A DNA stretch of 30,507 bases, from positions 1-30,507 of IMG/VR virus record IMGVR_UViG_3300042673_000889; one strand, given 5' to 3'. The DNA comes from a virus. Shown piece after piece: positions 15,702 to 20,321 of the stretch. The notes beneath the pieces are model-generated. The model had not been told where the DNA came from and searched no databases. It worked only from the letters and a program-made list of their open reading frames with translations. How positions within the stretch are numbered: position 1 is the first letter of the stretch; the number at the start of each line of letters is the position of its first letter. A program made the position numbers and the translations under genes.

Positions 15702-15981
15702 CTCTGATTCTCCAATCATCATCCTCATCGGATTCTTCATCGTCATGCTTTTTAGCATTAAACGTTTCTTCCCAGCAATCATCGTGATAGCCAAGCTTTA
15801 TCATCTCTCGTTGAGCCGGAGTCAAACCAGGCCAAACATTCTGAATTAAATGACCATCTTCCCAAAGGTCATACAACTCAGCATCAACAAGAACAAAACT
15901 TTTTTCTTTACAGATATAACACACACGATTCAACTGAATCGTATATGTAGCACCATTTGATAGATCAACTAAATCGTTCAT
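15691..15981 (-). CDS. Small conserved phage protein with CxxC (ELYDLWEDGHLIQ type)
   Basis: A 96-residue protein starting at ATG 15981, overlapping the upstream stop by four bases. It has a VCYIC pair near residues 20-24, then ELYDLWEDGHLIQNVWPGLTPAQREMIKLGYHDDCWEETF. I recall this combination from small conserved proteins of actinobacterial phages, in which the CxxC and a later Cys/His form a zinc site. Its last 20 residues are acidic. Function unknown. Confidence 0.7.
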   Translation of the reverse strand: MNDLVDLSNGATYTIQLNRVCYICKEKSFVLVDAELYDLWEDGHLIQNVWPGLTPAQREMIKLGYHDDCWEETFNAKKHDDEESDEDDDWRIRDEY

Positions 15982-16196
15982 ATTAACTCCATTTCCGGAT
16001 GAACTTCACAGCCGCATCCATCGCAAATGATCATGTGCTTAACAGGAATATCCATTTCATCCCAACCATAAATACCTAACAGTTCAGCACTCTTGTTATA
16101 ACTGTTCCAGCAATCAGGACAATAATCAAAAAACTCTTTTTCTAAACTGTCCTCGTCCGTATATGAAACAAACGAAACAATATATTTAGATTTCAT
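15978..16196 (-). CDS. 72-residue zinc-ribbon-like protein
   Basis: AAGGAGT lies just before ATG 16196. The product carries two Cys pairs, CPDC near residues 26-29 and CDGCGC near 59-64, which together would bind one zinc ion in a ribbon. Between them lies ELLGIYGWDEMDIPVKHMI. It is the first gene after a 124-base structured gap and is coupled to the next gene by ATGA. Small zinc ribbons in phage early regions may bind nucleic acid or host proteins; no specific role can be read here. Confidence 0.68.
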   Translation of the reverse strand: MKSKYIVSFVSYTDEDSLEKEFFDYCPDCWNSYNKSAELLGIYGWDEMDIPVKHMIICDGCGCEVHPEMELI

Positions 16197-16320
16197 AACA
16201 CTCCTTAGATAGTCGGGGGGAGAGCAGTTTTACGTCATACTCAGGACGTTTGGTTCACGGTAGCAACCCCATCGAACCCATGTGGAAACGTATCGCCACA
16301 CTTCGTGCTATGACCAAACC
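16197..16320 (-). other. Structured 124-base intercistronic gap
   Basis: No frame fits here, but the gap can fold extensively. Outer arms TTTGGT (16249-16254) and ACCAAA (16313-16318) enclose TAGCA (16261-16265) with TGCTA (16306-16310), and then TGTGG (16281-16285) with CCACA (16296-16300). A separate hairpin pairs ACGTC (16232-16236) with GACGT (16245-16249). I tested a tRNA reading because the minus strand has GGGTTCGAT, but no T-stem or acceptor stem pairs. It could be a leader element for the zinc-ribbon gene or a processed small RNA. Confidence 0.4.
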
Positions 16321-16581
16321 TTACATAAAAGGCTTATTTGCCTCATAAGTTTTTACAAACTGAGAAGTATCAGGAAACGACTCATCACCGTGATACTGAT
16401 AATTGATCTCACCAATCTCACGATTCAAATCATTAATCTTACGCCACAAAGCACGAGTCCACCTGGCCTTACGACTAAAAGGATTGAAACTAATCTCATC
16501 ATTCTCTTCAATTTGACGCTCAAAGAACCTGATCTCAGTATTAATAAGTTCTAACAACTCTAGATATTCTTTCTGATTCAT
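16321..16581 (-). CDS. 86-residue charged helical protein
   Basis: I chose ATG 16581 because GGAGG sits five bases upstream; a TTG at 16593 is in frame but overlaps that site. The first 35 residues form a helix with heptad spacing of Leu and Ile (EYLELLELINTEIRFFERQIEEN), and another helix follows (WTRALWRKINDLNREIGEINYQY), so it is probably a small coiled-coil dimer. No family is recognised. It is the first gene downstream of the strong terminator, so it should have its own promoter in the 16582-16749 interval. Confidence 0.62.
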   Translation of the reverse strand: MNQKEYLELLELINTEIRFFERQIEENDEISFNPFSRKARWTRALWRKINDLNREIGEINYQYHGDESFPDTSQFVKTYEANKPFM

Positions 16582-16685
16582 AATGACCTCCAAGTCACAG
16601 CAATTATTTATGTGCTAAACGAAAACGCAATGGGTTAGGTAAATGAGTGATAGTGATTCGACTGGCCGCCGATGAAAGGTAGAGC

Positions 16686-16734
16686 ACGAGAGGGAAAGTC
16701 TCGTCGTGTGACGAGGGGTGCGTTCCCCCCTCGT
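16686..16734. promoter_or_regulatory. Chain of alternative hairpins upstream of the leftward gene at 16581
   Basis: Four related arms alternate: ACGAGA (16686-16691), TCTCGT (16699-16704, continuing into TCGTC), GACGA (16710-16714, continuing as ACGAGGGG 16711-16718) and CCCCTCGT (16727-16734). Arm 1 pairs with 2, 2 with 3, and 3 with 4, so neighbouring hairpins exclude each other, as in attenuators. A leftward transcript starting between the terminator and here would carry this as a 5' leader. No U-tract follows, so attenuation is not shown; a protein- or RNA-binding switch is possible. Confidence 0.4.
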
Positions 16735-16749
16735 TGCACGATAGGGCGT

Positions 16750-16799
16750 AAAAAAAAGTAACTGTGAGTTGGTGGTGGCTTTCGCCACCACCAACTCAC
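16750..16799 (-). terminator. Strong intrinsic terminator for the leftward genes 18374-16806
   Basis: A perfect 16-bp stem pairs 16764-16779 with 16784-16799 around a four-base loop (TTTC on the + strand, GAAA in the leftward RNA, a stable GNRA-type loop). In the leftward direction the stem is followed by AGTTAC and then eight Us (16757-16750). It starts seven bases after the stop of the gene at 16806. This closes a three-gene transcription unit and implies a separate promoter for the genes further left. Confidence 0.85.
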
Positions 16800-16805
16800 C
16801 GATTC

Positions 16806-17636
16806 CTAAAAGTGCGCTTCCTGCATTGGCACTGATGCGAGGCGCTTTTCTGCGAGGTCGATCGCTTGCAACTCCGCTTCCCATTCTGATGGCACCTCGG
16901 CGAGATCGCGTGACTGCGCATCCATCTTGAGTGTGTAAAGCGCTTGGCTAAGTTCGTCAAGCGCAAACTTGGCGTGCTCCAAACTGCTGAACGATGCAAC
17001 CACACCCTGCAGACACTGCCAAGGCATGCCGTCTGCTGTGAACCACACACGACCGTCCTTGCCGACTGAAGTGTCATAGGTGATCATGTGGGTCTTGCCA
17101 GTTCGTGGGTGGGTGAAGTCACCACCGTCGGCTGTGAAGCGCAACATGACGAACTTTCCGCACTTGTTGCGCAAGACAGTATCAACTGGCGCTTCAACGA
17201 TGCACACCCGATCTGCGCACAAGTTGGCTTGATCACCGTCAACAGAAAGCGCAAACCATTGACTGTTGAACTTACCGCCAGTGATTAGGTTCTCGTTAGA
17301 CTTGAACCAGCCACGAACTAGGTTGGTTACACCGTCTGCAACTTTGCAAGTCTTGTCTCGCAAGTCAGATTCCGAGAAGGTTGTTCGTAAGCCACGAGTG
17401 ACTGACCCCTTCAGTATGTCCTCAGCAAGTTGCTTGGGTGTAAAAGCAGGCGCTTGCTCGCTCATGTAACTCGTGACAATGGTCATCGCGTTTTCAACCG
17501 AGGCGAAGTTACGCTCCCCTGTGTCGCTGTTCAAACCAGTGGGGTGGTTCTCCTTGACCTCGCCACGAGGCTGGGCTTCAATGACTTGACTCATGATCTC
17601 TCCTGTTTCCTTGTTGACTTGCTTCATGATCTTCAT
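16806..17636 (-). CDS. 276-residue early-region protein, unrecognised
   Basis: ATG 17636 overlaps the upstream stop as ATGA. An internal ATG at 17594 has a better ribosome binding site (AGGAG) and would remove the first 14 residues. Residues 8-15 read NKETGEIM, an opening often seen in phage recombination or DNA-binding proteins. Later stretches include AEDILKGSVTRGLRTTFSES, then a strand-rich centre (WFALSVDGDQANLCADRVCIVEAPV, KFVMLRFTADGGDF) and a charged helical C-terminus. There is no recognisable catalytic motif. Its size, its place near the start of the early cluster and its dedicated terminator suggest an abundant early protein. Base composition is more GC-rich than in the genes to its left. 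Confidence 0.75.
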   Translation of the reverse strand: MKIMKQVNKETGEIMSQVIEAQPRGEVKENHPTGLNSDTGERNFASVENAMTIVTSYMSEQAPAFTPKQLAEDILKGSVTRGLRTTFSESDLRDKTCKVADGVTNLVRGWFKSNENLITGGKFNSQWFALSVDGDQANLCADRVCIVEAPVDTVLRNKCGKFVMLRFTADGGDFTHPRTGKTHMITYDTSVGKDGRVWFTADGMPWQCLQGVVASFSSLEHAKFALDELSQALYTLKMDAQSRDLAEVPSEWEAELQAIDLAEKRLASVPMQEAHF

Positions 17637-17911
17637 GACTGGACTCGCTTTCCGTTGTTGTTGATGTAGATGGTGACTGTTCGGTCAAGACCACGATTCG
17701 TGAACATTCGTTCAACCTTTGTTGTCTGAAAACCGTTAGGGTAGATGTAAACAGTTGTCAATAGGCAGTAACCAGCAGTGCTGGTCACAACCTTGGGCTC
17801 ATCAGCGATGCGCTCAAAGAACTCATCTTCTGCTGACGGGCTTGAAACGCCTTGACTACTCAAGAGAAAGTCAAGTAACGCAAAGTCGGATACTGTCAAT
17901 TCCGTATTCAT
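17633..17911 (-). CDS. 92-residue hypothetical protein
   Basis: I chose ATG 17911, which has AAGGAG in front; the frame extends upstream to 18112 but that part lies across the purine-rich gap and the SLOG gene and is implausible. The product begins MNTELTVSDFALLDFLLSSQG, then AEDEFFERIADEPKVV, and ends in strands (LLTTVYIYPNGFQTTKVERMF, RTVTIYINNNGKRVQS), suggesting a small helix-plus-sheet fold. No family is recognised. It is coupled by ATGA to the 276-residue gene. Confidence 0.65.
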   Translation of the reverse strand: MNTELTVSDFALLDFLLSSQGVSSPSAEDEFFERIADEPKVVTSTAGYCLLTTVYIYPNGFQTTKVERMFTNRGLDRTVTIYINNNGKRVQS

Positions 17912-17955
17912 CGTGAACTCCTTAGTGTTGATAGTTGATTGAACATTACATAAAT

Positions 17956-17993
17956 TAGAAAAAAAGAAAATAAAGAAAAAGAAAGAAATGAAA
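17956..17993. other. Purine-rich tract in the 17912-17996 gap
   Basis: About 38 bases on the + strand are almost all A and G, with only two interruptions by T, so a leftward transcript would carry a long pyrimidine tract here. It lies between the SLOG gene and the next gene. It could aid strand opening, act as an upstream promoter element, or weaken transcription between the two genes. No hairpin accompanies it, so it is not a standard terminator. Confidence 0.4.
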
Positions 17994-17996
17994 GCA

Positions 17997-18374
17997 TTAT
18001 CTCTCACCTCCATCAATGCAACAAACTTTAAAACCAAACTTCCTACCAGTTTCCAACATGTGCTTAGTACCAACTCCACCACGCACACCAACAACCTGAA
18101 CCGCACCACCAAACTCGTCGACTACCGACTTGGCGTACTCAGCCATAGCCACATTCCGCTTGAACCCAGCACTCTTTCCGAACCTCTCCCAATCGGCTTT
18201 AATAACCATTACTTCAATGCCTGCACGCTTAGCCTCAAACACTGCAACCGTATCCGCCCCACGCGCACCACCTGCTATAACCAAGTTCGTTCGCGTGTTC
18301 TTAAAAAACTCAACCCAATACCTGTTCTCACTATTTTCTCTACCACCACAAACAATACTTACAAACTTACTCAT
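17997..18374 (-). CDS. SLOG-superfamily (YspA/DUF2493-like) nucleotide-binding protein
   Basis: A 125-residue protein. ATG 18374 has AGGAG upstream; a longer frame from 18425 would enter the repeat region and is rejected. The Rossmann-like core shows KFVSIVCGGRENSE, the glycine-rich loop IAGGARGADTVAVFEAKRAG, and KADWERFGKSAGFKRNVAMAEYA, the set typical of DUF2493 or YspA-like members of the SLOG group. These proteins are thought to bind nucleotides or related ligands and occur in phages, sometimes next to defence or NAD-related genes; a precise substrate is unknown. It is the first gene of the leftward cluster, directly beside the large inverted repeat, so it is probably expressed very early. 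Confidence 0.85.
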   Translation of the reverse strand: MSKFVSIVCGGRENSENRYWVEFFKNTRTNLVIAGGARGADTVAVFEAKRAGIEVMVIKADWERFGKSAGFKRNVAMAEYAKSVVDEFGGAVQVVGVRGGVGTKHMLETGRKFGFKVCCIDGGER

Positions 18375-18490
18375 ACCATTTCTCCTTTTCTCTAAACCCA
18401 CACCTCGGTGGTACGGGTTTTGCAAAAAGAATTACCTATTTGATTCAGGTCGGTCGCCCTTTCCCTAACCTTTAGCCGTTTGGGCTTGTC

Positions 18491-18547
18491 ACATTTTTTA
18501 AAAAGTTTTTGACAACGCCCTACCGTCAAAAAGTTTTTCAAAAATGT
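18491..18547. repeat. 23-bp AT-rich inverted repeat, 11-base spacer
   Basis: Arms 18491-18513 and 18525-18547 pair with only two mismatches. Each arm also contains the same near-palindrome AAAAAGTTTTT (18500-18510 and 18528-18538), so the site is both an inverted and a direct repeat, 28 bases apart. The spacer reads AACGCCCTACC, close to the loop of the hairpin at 18847-18876. This could be an operator for a dimeric protein or an easily melted origin segment. Confidence 0.75.
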
Positions 18548-18549
18548 CT

Positions 18550-18588
18550 AATCGTGGCGGTCGGTGCCCTTCCGACCTTTACACGATT
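18550..18588. repeat. Two-step hairpin, AATCGTG/CACGATT and GGTCGG/CCGACC
   Basis: The outer stem pairs 18550-18556 with 18582-18588 (seven perfect pairs) and the inner stem pairs 18559-18564 with 18572-18577 (six perfect pairs) around TGCCCTT. The sequence GGTCGGTGCCCTTCC at 18559-18573 is nearly repeated at 18448-18464 as GGTCGGTCGCCCTTTCC, where no stem forms. The motif is therefore conserved apart from the hairpin. Confidence 0.65.
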
Positions 18589-18660
18589 TGACAAGACCTG
18601 CGAGCTAAAAAAATGCAAAAAACCCGTACCACCAAACTAGTGCGCTGGGGGAAGAGAATC

Positions 18661-18713
18661 TTTTTTGACCTGCGCCCCCGCCCTTCGCCCTTAGGGGGGC
18701 GTGGGTCGAAAAA
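18661..18713 (+). repeat. 19-bp GC-cored helix with G.U pairs favouring + strand RNA
   Basis: Positions 18661-18679 pair with 18695-18713 without interruption around a 15-base loop. The three non-Watson-Crick pairs (18666.18708, 18671.18703, 18672.18702) are all G.U on the + strand and would be A.C mismatches on the other strand. The core is C/G-rich and the ends are T and A runs, with the A run at the 3' side, so this is not an intrinsic terminator in either direction. A stable RNA or a protected transcript element is suggested. Confidence 0.6.
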
Positions 18714-18808
18714 TAACCCCAATAAGCCCACAGAAGCGACGGGTATTGCCAACTAGGTGAACCGCGGGGCCGCCCGGAGCCGCGTGGGCTCGCACATCAA
18801 CCTTCAGT

Positions 18809-18832
18809 ATCGGTTAATCGGTTAATCGGTTG
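18809..18832. repeat. Three tandem 8-bp repeats, ATCGGTTA
   Basis: Three adjoining copies of ATCGGTTA occur, the last ending in G in place of A. Short tandem repeats with spacing under one helical turn resemble iterons or stacked regulator sites. A similar triplet with a different unit lies about 140 bases away at 18973. Confidence 0.8.
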
Positions 18833-18846
18833 ACCTACTTGGGTCA

Positions 18847-18876
18847 CAAAAAAACAACGCCCTTTCCGTTTTTTTG
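18847..18876. repeat. 9-bp A/T stem with AACGCCCTTTCC loop
   Basis: CAAAAAAAC (18847-18855) pairs perfectly with GTTTTTTTG (18868-18876). The 12-base loop almost repeats the spacer of the 23-bp inverted repeat (18514-18524). Two AT-rich dyads sharing a loop sequence suggests one protein recognises both. Confidence 0.7.
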
Positions 18877-18972
18877 GGACTGTTACTTCGTGTGGCTCGT
18901 GTGGGATTTGGCATGGTGAGCCTGCGAACCGTGGCACAATCGCATACGAGACACCTACGTCCAATGGTTGCT

Positions 18973-18996
18973 GTTTTAAGGTTTTAAGGTTTTAAG
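18973..18996. repeat. Three tandem 8-bp repeats, GTTTTAAG
   Basis: Three exact adjoining copies of GTTTTAAG. With the ATCGGTTA triplet it forms a pair of iteron-like arrays inside the non-coding region, flanked by GC-rich hairpins. Confidence 0.85.
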
Positions 18997-19005
18997 CGTA
19001 CGGGT

Positions 19006-19059
19006 CAGGGTGTCCCTGCGGGGTTTGGGGCAGCGCCCCAAGGTCTGTCCCTTGACCTT
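19006..19059. repeat. Three adjacent small hairpins
   Basis: CAGGG/CCCTG (19006-19010 with 19014-19018), TTGGGGC/GCCCCAA (19025-19031 with 19035-19041) and AAGGTC/GACCTT (19040-19045 with 19054-19059) follow each other within 54 bases. The second and third share two bases, so they compete. Confidence 0.55.
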
Positions 19060-19198
19060 CAGGACTACTGTATGCGGAACCTACGCCCTTATGATTTGAG
19101 GTCAAGTCAAGTGCGGAACAACACGGTGCAATGTGGTACAACCACCCGTTACACACGGGCACAGACACACAGTAAGACAAACACAACACGCCTGCTCA

Positions 19199-19238
19199 CA
19201 CACCACCAACAGACAGTCATCTCTTGTCTGATGGTGTG
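19199..19238. repeat. 40-base two-step hairpin in a CA-rich/GT-rich switch
   Basis: CACACCA (19199-19205) pairs with TGGTGTG (19232-19238), and CAGACA (19210-19215) with TGTCTG (19225-19230), around a nine-base loop. The bases to the left are CA-rich and those to the right GT-rich, so strand composition reverses at this point. Confidence 0.65.
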
Positions 19239-19278
19239 ACGGTGGCATTAGGCTGGGTTGTTGTGGGTGTGAGTGTGC

Positions 19279-19345
19279 GTTTGGCACCCAAGAACCGTGC
19301 TCTTCGGTTCTGCCCGTGACCTTCGGGCACATTGGGTGTCCAAAC
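19279..19345. ncRNA. Possible structured RNA or DNA element: three-way junction
   Basis: An outer 12-bp stem joins GTTTGGCACCCA (19279-19290) to 19333-19345 with a single bulged T. Directly inside are two hairpins, AGAACCG/CGGTTCT (19291-19297 with 19305-19311) and GCCCG/CGGGC (19312-19316 with 19324-19328), followed by only four unpaired bases. All pairs are Watson-Crick, so either strand could fold. It is not a tRNA: there is no anticodon arm and the lengths do not fit. Transcription of it is not shown. Confidence 0.5.
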
Positions 19346-19405
19346 AAAGGGTGAACCGTAGTGGTCTGAATCTCATTCACCGATGTGCCAGCACCCCGTC
19401 ACATA

Positions 19406-19411
19406 TATAAT
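19406..19411 (+). promoter_or_regulatory. Candidate rightward -10 element (TATAAT)
   Basis: TATAAT lies within ACATATATAATCG, a perfect consensus -10, but no good -35 stands 16-18 bases upstream. A GGAGG at 19470-19474 follows downstream. It may drive the rightward genes, or an unrecognised small product. Confidence 0.3.
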
Positions 19412-19754
19412 CGTCCTGTCTATTTTAGTATTTCTGTGACAGTGACATTGTTTACTTATTTAAAAGCCTGGAGGAGTGGGTTGTGGGTTTATCCCCCCAC
19501 CGTTTCAACATATCTGTTGTGGTGGCCGGTGTTGCAGGACGGAGAACCAGATTCATTTGTGACGTTTGGACGCTGCTCCCTCACATCAAGTGCGAAGGTC
19601 TACCCACCTTTCGGTGTGTCATCCTCTGTCCCCGTGCAAGGGGGCGGGTCTGTTAGAAGCCTCTTCTGCTTCTTGTCGGTGATCAGTTGTGAGCGTAAGC
19701 TGTATGGTGCATCTACAAAAAATTTTCTTTATAGACGCTTCCTGTGGGAGATGG

Positions 19755-19760
19755 TATCAT
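19755..19760 (+). promoter_or_regulatory. Candidate -10 element (TATCAT) for a leaderless message
   Basis: TATCAT ends six bases before the GTG at 19767, which is where transcription would be expected to begin. Leaderless genes starting with ATG or GTG at the transcription start are common in Actinobacteria. There is no strong ribosome binding site at usable spacing, which supports this reading. Confidence 0.35.
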
Positions 19761-19766
19761 AGGGGT

Positions 19767-19970
19767 GTGTCATCTTCCTCTTCTTCTGCCATCATTTTTG
19801 AAGATATATGTTTGGTTGCGTATCTTGAAGGGAGATGGGCTTCGCCCTTTACATTTAAACGGAGTAAACGGGAACATGACGCTGACTCTGCTGAGGTTCA
19901 TGCTAGGTTGATGGATTGTGTTCTTGGTGTGATATATTGTCCGTGGTGTGGGGATCGATTTGAAAGTTAG
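19767..19970 (+). CDS. 67-residue protein with C-terminal zinc knuckle
   Basis: The frame continues upstream to 19689, but GTG 19767 gives the best fit with the Ser-rich opening and the candidate promoter. The product reads AIIFEDICLVAYLEGRWASPF, a charged helix (SKREHDADSAEVHARLMDCV) and the ending VIYCPWCGDRFES. A terminal CPWCG is typical of small phage zinc-binding proteins. It lies seven bases before the Ig-like gene, so it heads the rightward block. Function unknown; the start is uncertain. Confidence 0.55.
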   Translation: MSSSSSSAIIFEDICLVAYLEGRWASPFTFKRSKREHDADSAEVHARLMDCVLGVIYCPWCGDRFES

Positions 19971-19976
19971 GTAGCT

Positions 19977-20321
19977 ATGGCTCGTGTCCCGAAAAGAAAG
20001 ATTCGTATCCGTCGTGGCGATACCTATACGCATGCCGTTACCGAATATGATGATGACGGTACTCTTTCTAATCTTACAGGCAATACGTTTCTAATTCAGA
20101 TCCGTTCCGATTCTGAGTCGGCCACAGTTGTAGCTACTTTTACAACAACTATTATTAATGCTGCTCAGGGTTCCTGGGAGTTTAGTTTGACTGCCACTCA
20201 GACTGCTGCACTTCCGGTGGGTGTCTATTTTTATGATGTGCAACGAACATATTCTGACGGTAGTGTCCATACTCGGTTTGAGGGTGAAGCCGAAGTAGAA
20301 GCAGATATTAGTCGTGCATGA
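19977..20321 (+). CDS. Ig-like/beta-sandwich structural protein next to the fibre
   Basis: A 114-residue protein at ATG 19977. It reads [91 protein letters not shown], a regular series of strands. I know this pattern from short phage proteins that come just before tail fibres and resemble the N-terminal domain of baseplate upper proteins. It probably links the fibre to the virion. Its stop overlaps the fibre start by eight bases. Confidence 0.74.
   Translation: MARVPKRKIRIRRGDTYTHAVTEYDDDGTLSNLTGNTFLIQIRSDSESATVVATFTTTIINAAQGSWEFSLTATQTAALPVGVYFYDVQRTYSDGSVHTRFEGEAEVEADISRA

Larger units (their letters stand above)
18407..18633. repeat. Nested inverted-repeat element with a long closing stem
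   Basis: GGTGGTACGGGTTTTGCA (18407-18424) is matched in inverted form at 18614-18633, with 15 contiguous pairs and then TTGCA after a two-base bulge. Inside it lie two further inverted repeats (18491-18547 and 18550-18588), so the whole can fold as a multibranched structure of about 227 bases. One end is only 32 bases upstream of the SLOG start codon, so a leftward transcript starting beyond 18633 would carry it as a leader. Confidence 0.75.
18375..19766. other. 1.4-kb repeat-rich non-coding region between divergent gene arms
   Basis: I find no convincing gene between the leftward SLOG gene and the rightward zinc-ribbon gene. The frames present here have odd composition, and several are images of the inverted repeats. 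The region holds at least seven inverted repeats, two triplets of 8-bp tandem repeats, and a recurrent short motif CGCCCT(T)TCC, often in hairpin loops. It should contain the promoters for both arms. The concentration of dyads and iterons is typical of replication origins or packaging sites, but structured RNA is also possible. Confidence 0.7.

Noticed and set aside
16197-16320. A tRNA gene on the - strand (T-loop-like GGGTTCGAT)
   Set aside because: No five-base T-stem or seven-base acceptor stem can be formed.
16615-17077. Leftward frames 16615-16884 and 16796-17077
   Set aside because: They run across the terminator and the 276-residue gene in another frame and have no ribosome binding site or recognisable sequence.
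18661-18713. Intrinsic terminator
   Set aside because: The stem is GC-cored, but the T run lies on the 5' side and the A run on the 3' side on the + strand; in the leftward direction an A run again follows the stem.
19102-19380. A leftward frame rich in Pro, His and Cys across the CA/GT-rich hairpins
   Set aside because: The sequence is an image of the repeats, with no ribosome binding site and no family resemblance.
19385-19762. A 125-residue rightward frame (also a TTG start at 19481 behind GGAGG, and a 57-residue GTG frame 19483-19656)
   Set aside because: Composition is unlike phage genes here, no motif is visible, and the two overlapping frames compete. The promoter and GGAGG keep it possible but unsupported.
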